This document shows positions 44,995-57,240 of a stretch of DNA of 64,000 nt, in pieces. Numbering within the stretch: the stretch's first letter is position 1; each line of letters opens with the position of its first letter. The stretch covers positions 5,105,501 through 5,169,500 of the forward strand of contig NC_088340.1 in NCBI RefSeq assembly GCF_036884655.1, in the 5' to 3' direction. The stretch comes from Musa acuminata AAA Group. Its lineage: Eukaryota; Streptophyta; Magnoliopsida; Zingiberales; Musaceae. Both the position numbers and the translations under genes were made by a program. The notes under the pieces are model-generated. The model did no database searches, was not told the DNA's origin, and saw nothing but the letters and a program-made list of their open reading frames with translations.

Positions 44995-45480
44995 CCTAAA
45001 TATGAATTTATTTATAAATGAAATCCATCGTGTAAATCATAGTCATGCATGTCAGACGGATTGACAAATTAACGGATTGACGTTGAAACCAAACCCTTTC
45101 TTTTCCAAATCCCTTCTTTCCCAAGTGATCGGGTGTGAATGATCTGAACGGGGATCGATACTATGTTGGCCGTGGCAACCCAAGGATGAAGAACAGGATA
45201 TTGACATGATAGGAGAAAGACAAATACCTCTCGAAATGACAGGAGGAGGACAAATGCCTCGGACTTGACCTTGAAACCAAACCTCTTCTTTCCCAAACCC
45301 CTTCTTTGCCAAGTGATCGGGTATAGACAATCTGAATAGCGAACGAACTGTTCGACATGGTAAACCAATAATTAAAATGGATGGGAATAGGATATTGACA
45401 TGACAGGAGTGCAAATGCTAGTTTTGTTGCTTCATTTGCTGGATTAAGCTTGTCTTTTGCCGTTCGGTTGGTCTGATTCA
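43506..45480. other. Spacer of the D-C palindrome
   Basis: Positions 43506-44360 match the upstream region of copy A. Positions 43810-43890 mirror about 45410-45480. Between them is AT-rich DNA with a TA run at 44941-44991 and a ~120-bp piece (44555-44690) matching 23480-23620 inverted. A GGACTTGACC-flanked near-duplicate of a ~100-bp segment occurs at about 45085-45320. No gene seen. Confidence 0.6.
44941..44991. repeat. TA microsatellite
   Basis: About 25 TA dinucleotides. Confidence 0.95.
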
Positions 45481-45852
45481 TACGACATGTTCATAGGAAT
45501 TAATTAAAGATACGCTATGAAACGATATGGGTTCATAGGGATGCAAATTGCTTCATCATCTGTGAGTGTGAATGTGAAGCTTCCTTCTCCACTAGTAGAG
45601 AAGGACGAGAAGATAATAACTCCATCTGTGAGAGTGAATGTGAAGCTTCCTTCTCCACTAGTCTTCGACTGTCACGATAATAGGGACGTGAGCCGTTCTA
45701 CAGTTGGATATGGTCATCATACGTGCCCGAGACGCTGCAGCAACGGACTTCGCCCTATCTTCTTCCAATCACCGGTGACCCCTCGCAGGTTATGGGCCAC
45801 AACAACGCTTATCTACTTCCCCTCATGCCTTACTTGCCCTGCCACTTCCAGC

Positions 45853-45860
45853 TATATATA
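45853..45860 (+). promoter_or_regulatory. TATA box of amylase C
   Basis: TATATATA about 85 bases before the start codon. Upstream, GACGCTGCAG joins CAACGGAC directly, without the 33-bp A/D segment. Confidence 0.75.
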
Positions 45861-45940
45861 CGTGCCCTTAGCCCTCACACTTCTCCCATCCCCATCCCGT
45901 TCCATCCTTTGCTCCTTCGACGGAAGAAAGCAAGGAAGAG

Positions 45941-47458
45941 ATGAGGATCTATTTTGGTCCTTCGATGTTTCTGCTTCTGTTTCTTGTCGTTCCGAACTTG
46001 GCTCAGTCCCAGATACTCTTCCAGGTAGAGATAAACAGATCCATTTGTTGCCTTTATCCTTGATCGCGTTTACAGTAAGAGAAACGAATACGTTGCAGGG
46101 CTTCAACTGGGAGTCGTGGAGGCAGCAAGGCGGCTGGTATAACTTCTTGAAAGACAAAGTCTCTGATATAGCCAACGCTGGAGTCACCCACGTCTGGCTG
46201 CCTCCGCCCTCGCACTCTGTCGGCGTTCAAGGTCGTTCCGTGATTCGTATTTGCCGTCGTGATCACTGTCACATGTTGACCGAGTCGGTCTTGGTCTAAA
46301 CTATTCTGAGACTTCTTCTCTCAGGTTACATGCCGGGCCGGCTCTACGACTTGGGTGCTTCCAAGTACGGGAATCAGGATGAGTTGAAGGCGCTGATCGG
46401 CGCTTTCCACGACAAGGGAGTCAAATGCGTGGCCGACATCGTCATCAACCATCGTTGCGCAGACAAGCAAGACGGGAGAGGCATATGGTGCATCTTCGAA
46501 GGCGGAACCGATGATGCCCGCCTCGACTGGGGTCCACACATGATCTGTAGGGACGACACACAGTACTCCGACGGCACCGGCAACCTCGACTCCGGCGAGG
46601 GCTTCGCGGCGGCTCCCGACATCGACCACCTCAACACGCAGGTCCAGCGTGAGCTCACGGACTGGCTGAACTGGCTCAAGACTGACATCGGCTTCGACGG
46701 GTGGAGACTCGACTTTGCCAAGGGTTACTCCTCGAGCGTCGCCAAGATCTACGTCGAACAGACGCAGCCAAACTTCGTGGTGGCTGAGATCTGGGGTTCA
46801 TTAGCTTACGGAAACGATGGGAAGCCAGCATACGATCAGAACGGCAACCGTCAAGAGCTGGTTAATTGGGTTCAGCAGGTCGGAGGCCCAGCGACGGCCT
46901 TTGATTTCACCACAAAGGGAATACTACAAGCTGCCGTGGAAGGTGAACTGTGGAGGATGCGTGATCCCCAGGGGAAGGCGCCCGGCTTGATGGGGTGGTG
47001 GCCGGAGAAGGCTGTCACCTTCGTCGACAACCACGATACCGGTTCGACGCAAAGGTTGTGGCCTTTTCCTTCTGATAAGGTCATGGAAGGCTACGCTTAT
47101 ATCCTCACGCATCCGGGCGTCCCTTCCATCGTAAGTATGCTTCTGCACAACATTCCATTCAAATAGTATCACAGCATGACGATTATATTTATGTTCGTGT
47201 TTGCAGTTCTACGACCACATGTTCGACTGGGGATTGAAGGCGGCGATAACTCAGTTGGCTGAGATCAGAACACGAAATGGAATTCATTCGGGTAGCGCCC
47301 TCAACATTCTGGCCTCTGATGCTGACCTCTACATGGCAATGATCGATGGGAAGATACTGACAAAGCTAGGCTCGAGATACGACGTGGGGAATCTCGTTCC
47401 TTCCAACTTCCACGTCGTTGCCTCTGGCAATGACTACTGCGTGTGGGAGAAGAGATGA
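45941..47458 (+). CDS. Secreted alpha-amylase (GH13), copy C, intact
   Basis: Exons 45941-46024, 46099-46231, 46325-47130 and 47207-47458 give 424 residues with exact phase. Signal peptide about 1-23. Catalytic Asp202 (RLDFAKG), Glu227 (VAEIWG) and Asp310 (FVDNHD) are present, and Trp189 is intact (TGG) where copy B has TAG. It is nearly identical to B over about 2 kb including introns and upstream DNA. Family likeness is to AMY1-type secreted plant amylases with N-terminal (beta/alpha)8 barrel and C-terminal five-strand domain; no plastid transit peptide is seen. Regulation may differ from A and D because the promoter lacks their 33-bp segment. Confidence 0.93.
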
Positions 47459-48469
47459 AGACGACGATGATGAATCATGGAAGAGAATTTTCGCTTCTCT
47501 TTCGTTCACGTTTCTCATCTGTGTTGTAAGACCTCGGTATGAATGAGGTCATGAAGCTTTTCCCTACTTGGCCGTGAGGCAGGCAGAATAAGTGATTCCT
47601 GGTAAGGACTATCGTAATCTATTCGACCAATAAAAGGCAAATTAATGATCCGTATGGATCGATCCAAGTGAAATAATCGAGTTCCATGGTGCTAATCTCC
47701 AAATATGTTATGGTAATTATCATGAGATACGTAAAATGGGGACAGTGTTCACTGTGAAGTTTAGCTAACCCATATATCGACGCTTCAAACAAGGAAAAGA
47801 TCAAAAGAAAATAAACGAAGAGGGATGTGTTTTGCATGTGGAGAAGTAGAAACTCATTCCATGTCAGTCTCAAGATCAAAATAGTTATTCTAATATTCTT
47901 CAAGCAGTAACTCAACAAATGCTATAAGGGTTGTTGAGAACGTTGAACATATGCCCAATTTTTGATAATTATATCCATCACACTATAATTAAGTACTCCG
48001 AGGGATTTGTTTTAATTAAATTGTGGAATAAGAGATATTTTTCACAAGCCATCTTTTAGTTAAATTGTCGGAGTTCATTAAATGATGTCTAATATTTTGA
48101 GATTTTTCATTCTCAGCAAATCTTTATCAAGAAAAAAGTTGATTTTATTTTGTGCTCATCTTTTTTGATGCAGAAAGAAGTAGATACCATCACATTCAAA
48201 ACATCTCAAAGATGTGATTTCGATGAACAAGATTGTGATCCTGGCACATGTTTCTATAAACGAAAACAACTTCTTTCTGTTGGTGTTTTTACACACATAA
48301 TTAAAAAGGTCCGGAGTTCTTGTAGCACTCGCATGGACATTGCAAACAAAAACACACAGTAAATGCTATCTTACATGCTTGCATGGGTGACGTCGGTCCT
48401 CCTCGAAAACCCATTTGGACTATCGCTGCCCAATGCCTCACCCCAGTTCCCCAGATGCCTCATCCATTC

Positions 48470-48470
<1 letters not shown>
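47459..48470. other. 3' flank of amylase C
   Basis: Mirrors the D flank to about 48140. It then continues with a segment shared only with 22270-22475 to about 48370, after which the DNA is single-copy within the window. Confidence 0.65.
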
Positions 48471-48471
<1 letters not shown>

Positions 48472-48523
<52 letters not shown>

Positions 48524-48530
48524 CACACAC

Positions 48531-48583
<53 letters not shown>

Positions 48584-48587
48584 CATA
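48472..48587. repeat. CT and TA microsatellites
   Basis: CT run 48472-48520, short CA stretch, then TA run about 48531-48587. Small frames reading LSLSLS or IYIYIY here are artefacts. Confidence 0.95.
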
Positions 48588-50559
48588 TGTGTGATTTAGC
48601 ATCTTAAACTAATCTGTGTTGCATACTGTTTACTATGTATAAAAAGCAGCAGTAATGTATATGATGACAACAAAAGCTTGAGCTCCCATAACTTTGTAGG
48701 CCAACTATAATGGGGTATTTATCATGAGAGTGGGACCAAACCTGTACCTCGCCAGCTGCCACGGCTGCTCAGCATCTGTTTCTACTATTACCATGGAAAC
48801 AAAAGCATGGCTTCACACACACACACACACACTCTCTCTCTCTCTCTGGTGTTTCCTGTTGGACTATGAAGTGAAGACATCGAAGTGACCGGAAAATCTT
48901 GGAAGCGAGAAAGTGGCTTCTTGTTCGTTAAAGTCACACTATGGCATCTCCATTTCATGAACAGTACTGCGTGAGAATAGCATTTATGAGACCCTATATA
49001 AAATCCAAAGCTTATTATACTCTGTCGGTTGTGTTTTGCTCCTTTTTCATCCGAAAAGAGGTTTGAAATCACGAAGAAAAGGAGGAAGAGAACTCAAGTC
49101 TCCCCATTATCCCTCTGACTCCCATCGGCAAATGATCTCATCATTAGTGCTTATGAAAGCAAATATTTCAAGGAAGAAAGCTGTGTTGCAAGAGATATAA
49201 AGGTCCAGTCTTGTCAGTCTATTTGAAACAGATAGTAATCTTCCAACCTTATGAGAACAAAAAGGAAAAAGAATGATCCGAGGAAGGTTTACCCTCAGAA
49301 ACATGAAGCTCATCAGGAGAGCAGCTGTTGGTTGAGAGGAATGAAGCCTGGTCCGAGTTCAAATAGTTCATCCCACCATGCATGCATGTGCGCCACATGA
49401 CCTCGAGCCAGACAACATTCCCCTTAACCTAACCTCAACAGAAGTTGGAGTCCTACGCAAGAAGAAGAACATGAAGAAGAAGAAGCCATAGGGAGAGAGA
49501 GAGAGAGAAGGGGATGGGGAGAGTCGAAAGTGAGTGTATGGTTTTGAAGAGGTGGGAGAGAGAACGGGGATGACTAGCCGTACTTATTCCACAGTTAAAT
49601 ATCAATGACATTTGGCAATAACTGCGCAACTCACCATTAAACATCAATGCCGCTGCTTCCTCTCCCGTGTTCTTACTTCTCTCTCCCTCTAGATTTGCAC
49701 CTGATACAGCGTTTTTCTTTCATTTCCCAGGAAGCTATATATGGGCTGTTCTCAGCTTATGTTGGCAGGTGGTACCTATGGTGCATGCTCTTTCCCTATA
49801 ACCCGACAAGTGCCTGTAACCCTACGCTCCTCCCAAACCTTTCATCATTGCCTTATTATTTGTTTCCTCGCTCATCCCACCCGCCACACGTACGCTTCCT
49901 TCACTCCTCCTCCGCTGATCTCAGCGTACCGTAGGTTGGTTTGTTTAGGGCTTCAGGTCTGTGACACTTCAAAGTAAATGCATTATTACCAATCTTCGCA
50001 AGTATAGATGGACAGGTAAGATTGCAATTCCGGCACCATGAAGAAACCGACGGCGGATGTGAAAGGGGGAAAGCGACAGGAGCAACAGGCACCGTACGAT
50101 CGCCGAGATGTAGGGCCCCACGTCGCTTGGTCGCATGTTGGTGACAGGCCCATGTGGGCCGCACGTGGACTCGACACTGCCCTCCCGACGCGGCAATTAT
50201 GGGCTCATGATGATCGTGACGCGGGGTGGGGTCGGTCCGGGTTCGGTCGGAACGACCTCTCCACGTGGACGACGGCATAGGGAAGGACGGGATGGGGAAC
50301 CATTCCAATGATTTATATGTCTCTGTTACGTTTTTTAGGCACGATTGACACAATGTAGATGGCACCCGTTATTTTCCATCGTTATATAATCAGACATAAG
50401 CATGCATCTTAAGACATCGGAATGATATATAGCCGATATTTACCTATTCAATCGAGTACCAAATATCAAAATGTATAGTTGGATACCTACATATATATTG
50501 ATTATTTTATTTATGATATTATTAGGAAAAAAATATTGTTAACATCGTGATCAATTTGA
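48588..50559. other. Intergenic DNA between amylase C and NDC80
   Basis: No gene recognised. It includes a CA/CT microsatellite at about 48812-48846, a GA run near 49493-49508 and a GC-rich island at about 50040-50280. A 154-residue frame at 49901-50365 (minus) overlaps the island; it shows no family likeness and is not called. Confidence 0.5.
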
Positions 50560-51210
50560 TGTTATTCAGACCTGTATACATAACGTTGTCTAAGATATCT
50601 TCGAGATGAAAATAACAAATTTCTAATATATCACCTACATGATAACCAAGGTCGAGAAAAATTTCTCATCCCGATCTCAATAATGTTCAAGTTAGTAACT
50701 CGAATGTATGAGTACGAATAGTTCTTCTTTCTTTATTTAAGTTAAAACGAGTTTTTATATTTAATCAAGGGTAAGGAACTTATCATTTAATATTAGATTA
50801 TGAGATAGAAATTATTAGGTAAAATTTCAAGGACGTTGAGAAATCTCGGATGAAACGAGAACATTCCACATGATGTTGAGAGTACAAAAATTACTTTTGA
50901 GCTTAGCTAAAAATCTCACTGTTTCACATAATACACATTTATGCAAATCATATCGAGAAATCGAAGGGCAAAATAAATACAACTGAATATCTAATATGCA
51001 AACTTGGAGTGAAAGATCACATAAATCAAACAAGAAATGATTTTGCTTGATTGATCCCCTTCACCACAAACATATGTCTATTTAGGTCCAGTATTTGATA
51101 GAAGAGGGTGTAATTCAAATGCAGAAACGAGAGAATTAACTGACATATAACATGTACTATGATGTTCTGGCATTTAAAATGAAACCATAGATTTCAAGTC
51201 AAATCTTTCT
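50560..51210 (-). repeat. Second copy of the 38.8-39.9 kb dispersed repeat
   Basis: Matches 38775-39884 in opposite orientation, with a shorter interior that lacks the doubled ~130-bp block. It ends about 40 bases from the NDC80 stop codon. Confidence 0.7.
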
Positions 51211-51247
51211 CCGGACTATTGACTTAACCAAAGCATCTGAATCAAAT

Positions 51248-54200
51248 TTAGTTCACTGGGGGGTTCCGTGCTCGTTTCCTGCCACCCTGACTGAAGTTAA
51301 CAGTAGAGACCAACTTTGCAGCCAAAGAAGATACAAAATCTGCAGTTTCAGAGAGCTCTTTCTTCATTCCTGAAACCGTGGACTCCATGAATTCTTTATA
51401 CTCTGACACAGCATCAATCAGAGCCAACAGTTCACTTGCACACAACTGAGTTTCTTCGTCACTCTCTTTGGTTGTAATCTGTAGCTCATTCTCAGAGTTC
51501 TAAAAAAATGCACAAAGCCAATTGATGTGTTATAATGGAAGAAACATAAATATCTAATTAGCTTTTGTGTCTAAAAAAGAATCAGGAGAGCCAACAAATC
51601 TACCTTTAAAAATTCTTCTGCCTCCTTTTCAATTATACTCAACTGATGTTCCTTATTCATGAACTCCCCTTTTATTTTCTCAGCTTCTGCAGCACATTTA
51701 GATGCATATTCTTCAGCTTCATTCTTCAAGAAAGTCAGGCGAGCCTCAGCCTAGAAAAGACACATAGAGTTATCACATAAAGCAGAAATGATAGATTGAC
51801 TCGTAGGAACGTAGAGTTATTATGCAAGGGAAGCATCATGATTCTGAAGGCATGGGTTACACAGAGCTTAGAACTGGATCGGTGAAATGAGCCCAGCAAC
51901 ATCCGCTGCATCATACATAACTTCCAACATACAAAAATATTTATAATTCAACCACATATCTAACCAAATCAAGGATTAATGTTAAGGGCACAATAGATCC
52001 AAAACAGCAGCAGCTTCCATCAGTTCTGTCCAAATTCATCAGTCCAATTTAGGTACGATTTCTGCCAAACCCACCTAGTTTCATTTGACATGATATGTTT
52101 TAAAACAATTTCTGATTATTTTCTGAGATATGTTTTAATATCATGGACCATCAGAAGTAAGCTTGAATGTATTTGGTTTCAAATGTCTATCAAATGAAAA
52201 TGGATGCCTTCATTCATGAACATTTATATTCTCAGTATTTTCTTTCTGATTGGACCAAGATTCCAAGTTTCAACATAAAATATCCAGTATAGGAAAAAAA
52301 AAATGAGAGATTACTAATTCAACTATTTGCATATTTTGAATGAAGATTTTATAATAAAAAAATCTTGAATATTGACACATGCATTTGAAAATTGAAGGAA
52401 ATACTTGAAGAGTATTATTATGCCATTTTCACCCAAACCATGATATAAAGAAAATCACTACAAAATATTTAGACATTGTCTAATCTTTTGGAACCAATCT
52501 CCCAAACCACAAACTGATAAAAATATCCATAACTGCTAAACGATATGTCAAAAGTTGAACCAAACCATATACAAAAAGTCATGCATTTTATGAGATAAGT
52601 TTTGAATCATGATCCTTAGAGCTTTTCCTCGGAATCAAGAAATTCAATAAATAAAAAATCAAACAAAAAATTTAAAAGAGGAAAGGTGTATTCCAATTCT
52701 TTCATAGTTCAAGCATAAAAAATTCAACCATGTCGAGGAAGAATTTCATGACTGAGAAATAAGAACAAATTTACAAAACAAAAGAAGTAATTTACCGGCC
52801 ATATTTTTATTCTTCAATCTTTAAATTCAGCAAGAAATTAAATATCATCCATACTGGTGTATACAGATCAATATTTTCCTGTCTGCAACCAACTGGGTTA
52901 TGGACTGGGCACTTCTCATTTAGTTCGGTTCTATATATGATGTACCATCTGGTAAGCTCATTGTCCCAGACTTACTGAGCAGTAAATAGTCTGATACAGA
53001 ACTCTACCAGCCAGTAAGCTTACTGCCCAATACTTCTAATCTATTTTTCCTTCTATTTTAAAGGTTGTGAGTCACAACAATATATAATTTTCTTTTCTTA
53101 TTTCTATTTTCTCATTCTCATGCTCTCACCTTTTTCACATGCTCTCTCTTACTTTCTTTCACATACTCTTTTCTCCCCTCCGCCACCACCTTCTACACTT
53201 CCTGCAGCATCATGCCACCATCTACTCTCCCCTGCCACATCACCACTGTCTACTTCTTGTCAAGATTGTTATTTTCTCCACCTACTACTGGTACGCTTCT
53301 TGCTCTGCTCCTCTTTCTTCTGGGTCTCCTTCTTCTCCTCCTGCTCTAGTCCTACTCTTCTCCTCCTGCACTTGGATCTGCTAACATATACACATGAGAA
53401 TATAGCAAGTGCAATAAATTGGCAAATTGACCTTTCCCCATACCCCATGACAGTGAGAGCCAACATTTGTTCTTTTTTTAACCAAAGAACCATCTTAAAC
53501 TTCCTTTCACCTAGAAATGTGTAGGCATTAGAAATGATAAAGAAACAAGCAACTCTTGCTCCTGATTATTTACATGAGAAGAGGTGAGCAAACTATTAGT
53601 CTTGGATTCAGACATTCTTCTCTAAGGTATATTAGAAAAAGCAATGCTTATCAGAACAACACTAAACCCAAAAAAATATCACCGACTAATAACAACAAAC
53701 TCCCACTGGATGAGACATTATAGGAAACTCTGGTAAGTACTTATATATGTGTTAGCAAAGAGAGAGAGATACATGGAGATACTTAAATTGTAATAAAGTA
53801 AAATAAGAACCTCATCTATTTTGGCCTGAAAAGATGCAAGATTGTTCCTTTTCTCCTCAAGTACTTTAGCATTTTCTTGTGATTGTTCTTGTAAAGTAAT
53901 TGACTCCTCCAACTTTGAGACTGATATTTTCTTCGTGTCCTCAGAAAGGGCAACAAGTGCAGGTTTTAGGATACTCTTGTAATTAATCCCCAAGACCTCA
54001 GCTGGTGAAGAACCTTTAGAATTTAGCACATACTGAAAATCAATCCCAAGCTTTAACCTGAGAAGTTAGTAGAAGAACACTTGATCATCTTTCAAAATTA
54101 ACAACAAAGAAAAACATTCATAGTAATACAGACATCACTCGACTGAAGCTACAAGCAAGCATGTACGAGTCAATCTAGAACAAGTAATTTTGTTCTACTT

Positions 54201-56462
54201 GGTTTCGTCTTTTTATATGCCTTAGGATATTTAAGGTTTTTTGACATGACCAAACTCATTGCAATTTTGCAATTTCTAACCTACTCTATGTTCAAAGGAC
54301 AAAAGGTTTATTAGATAGCATGAATAGCAAAGGCTACAAATATGATTATTTCATTCAATCTATGTTCTTGAATAACCTAACAATACATCTTCCAGCATAG
54401 CAATAGCACATCTGTCTAACACCATGATCAAAGTATACATCAGTGATGCGTACCGATAAGACTGAGACACTCAGCTGCAGCTAACCTTATGATCTTGGAG
54501 ATTTTGATACCTGAATAATGTACTTGACAAGTTTTAAATCTATCATACACATCAATTCCCTACATATTTTTTTCATGCTACAAAAATGAATCACATGGTC
54601 ATGATCAGTTCAGTCCATATTGAAAACAGTTCCTCAAGTATGCATCATCGATATCAAGATGGTTGTCAACAAAGAATATTTTCAAATTTTACCAATGAAA
54701 TGGTACATCTAACAAAGCTAACCAATATATTTGAATCATGTATCTAAAACATTCAACAAAATGATCTGTACAGACAGGGAGTAGACCCCTGAAACTATTC
54801 ATTTTTTTAACCTGATTTTATATGGAGGATTTCAATCTTGAGCTGTAACAGCTTATGGGGTGTGATATCACTTGATATAATTTGAATAAGGCCATGATGT
54901 TGAAGACAAAAACAGGTAAATCAAATTGGAAAATGAGCATGACCCAAATGGCAGAATAATTTGTCCAACAATCAATCTAGTCAACATAATATATAGGTTC
55001 AGTTTAATTTAATCCAAAACAAACAAATGATTCAGCAAAATTAATAGTATCAAACATACGAATGATCTAACATGAAAGCTATAGTTTAGTAGATGGTATG
55101 AAAGGATTCCTAAAGAAACTTACATGGCATCAGAATCATTGAAATAAGATGCCAAACCAAGCAGATTGCTGAACAATGGCTTTTACAGCTTATTACTAGT
55201 TAAATGCATAAAAGAATCATGACAGCAAAATTGAGTGGCTGGATTATGAACTAGATCAAGAAGAAAGAGGAGTACCTTCTCACAGCCTGATTGCACTGTT
55301 CCAAGAGTACCTCAGTTTCATGGATCTTCCTGCTGACAGTTTCCTCGAGTTCCCATGCCTTCTCCTCCAAAGCATTTCTCCCTATCTCTGCATCTGCGAT
55401 GTCCCTCTCAACTGCCTGCATCTCCCTTTTCATCCTCTCCACATCACGCACGTTCACAGCCTGTGTATCGATCCTCCTATGCAGTTCTTCATTCTCCTCG
55501 CACAGCCTCTTGCTCTCCTTCTCCTTGGCCTCCAGCTCCTTCTCCCACTCTCCCAGTGCAGACTCCATCGCAGCCACCTTCCCGCCCCAAGAGTCCACCA
55601 CCGCCTGGAACTTCTTGACATCCTCCACCAGCATGCCTTTCTCCCGCTCGAGGGCCTTCTTCTTCGATGGCTCCGCTTGCAGAGCTTGGAGCTTGGCCTC
55701 GAGCTCGGTGGCCTCTTTCTCAAGGGCATCAATGGCTGCAGCGGTGTTGGCAGCCTGGTGCTGGGCCTTGCCGAGGTACTCCTCATCGAGCTCCTCCACG
55801 GCGTCATCCTCGCCGCTGATGAAGAGGGAATAGCTGCGGGTGACGAAGAGGAGGAGGTCGTTGGGTTGATCCTGCTGAGGTGACGATGAGGCGGCGAGGT
55901 GGTCGGAAACGCGGGCAAGCTGGATGAGCCAGTAGAGGACGGAGAGGAGGTGAGGCCAGGCGTGGGGGGTGCCGGGGGCCTTGAGAGCGGAGCGATTGAG
56001 CTTGAGGGGGCAATGGAGGTTGCGGAGGAGGGCTGGAAGGTCGTCGTCTAGGTCGTCGAGGGGCCAGTCCATGCGAGCGAGGATGAAGCGGAGCGCTTCG
56101 GTGATGTCGCGGGCGGCGGGGAGCGGCGGTCTGAGGGAGACCGGGGCGGAGTGGGAGGTGAGGAAGGCGTTGACGGCGCGGAGGGCGGAGGACTGGGCGG
56201 AGCGGTCAGTCAGGAGGGCAGAGGCGGGGCGGCCACCCGCGGAGGAGGGGCGGCCGCTGCAGAGGCTGGCGTCGGAGTCGCGGCCGCCGGCGACCGAAGC
56301 GAAGTCGAAGTGACGAGCCACGTCGAAGGGCGACGGAAGGGGCGCTGCCCTGTCTGGGGGGCCGGTGGTGGCCTTGGTGTACCGCCGACGAACACCGCGG
56401 CCTCCTCCTCCTGCTGCTCCTCGCATCCCTAATCTTGCAGTTTCCCGCTTCCGGTCGAACAT
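51248..56462 (-). CDS. NDC80: Kinetochore protein NDC80/HEC1 homologue
   Basis: Minus-strand exons: 56462-55276, 54057-53811, 51750-51604 and 51499-51248, with phases closing exactly to 610 residues ending RKRARNPPVN. NDC80 is the microtubule-binding subunit of the outer-kinetochore Ndc80 complex (with NUF2, SPC24, SPC25). Exon 1 encodes a basic, Gly/Arg-rich N-terminal tail, a calponin-homology-like head (about 80-210: LRAVNAFLTSH, DITEALRFILARMDWPLDD, HAWPHLLSVLYWLIQL) and then long coiled coil (about 230-395, Glu/Lys/Leu-rich). Exons 2-4 continue the coiled coil (FQYVLNSKG, LEEKRNNLASFQAKIDE, EAEEYASKCAAEAEK, STVSGMKKELSETADFV). Met13 (ATG ending at 56426, MRGAAGGGGRGVRRR) is a plausible real start, giving 598 residues. 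Intron 2 is 2 kb and holds no recognised gene. Confidence 0.85.
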
Positions 56463-57240
56463 TTCTTCGAACGCGATTTAAAAAGTAGAAAGATGAAACC
56501 CCAAACGAACACAGTCCGAGGCGCCTCTTACAAGCCCGGCCCAAATGCTTTAAAGAATATGGATCATATTTAATTCCCAAATTGCACTTATGTAAAATAA
56601 AATTGCATACAATTAAATGTTGCACTTGTGCAACTACTGGAAATAAAATGTTCATATCAATTTCTTGTAATTTCTTTCCAATAAAACACAATCCATCTGA
56701 GAGATACCCTTTATCTCAAATGTATACTAAGTACATTTGTCATCCATGAATCTTAGTCGTCTTTCATGGACTTGATGATATACCTACCTTCAAAGGTTTT
56801 GTGGGTACGTCCAATCGAAGGGGCTTTGATACACCGACATAAACAGAAATTACAATTGACGGAGGTTTTAACCTTGTTGGGTTTAGATGCATACAAGACG
56901 GTATACGTCTAATTAGATGTAGTAATAGGAGAGGCCCATCAGCTAAGACATATAAATACCATTAAATTTCTTCATGTATCTTTTACCAAAATCCAAGAAT
57001 GCATAATTACCATTTATCGGATGTTTGGCAGCTCCTTTCATCCGTATTTCTGCATCTCATGCGTGTTTTCTGCACAGATGACCGCCTGACATCTTCATAC
57101 ACAACTGCAGTGAAAACCGTTCACAATGTCTCTAATGAGTTCCGCTTCCATGTGGATGACACCCTTTACGCTCTCTTTGTTGGCTGCAATAGAACTGCTG
57201 CAACCTCAAGAGCAACACCATTATGCAGCAACAAGGTACA
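56463..57240. other. Intergenic DNA between NDC80 and the PPR gene
   Basis: Short AT-rich interval; contains the NDC80 upstream region and the PPR gene's 3' flank. Nothing else recognised. Confidence 0.5.

Noticed and set aside
48363..48607. Frames with LSLSLS and IYIYIY runs
   Set aside because: Direct translations of CT and TA microsatellites.
49901..50365. 154-residue minus-strand frame in a GC-rich island
   Set aside because: No recognisable domain, and alternative frames of similar length overlap it; likely chance in GC-rich DNA.
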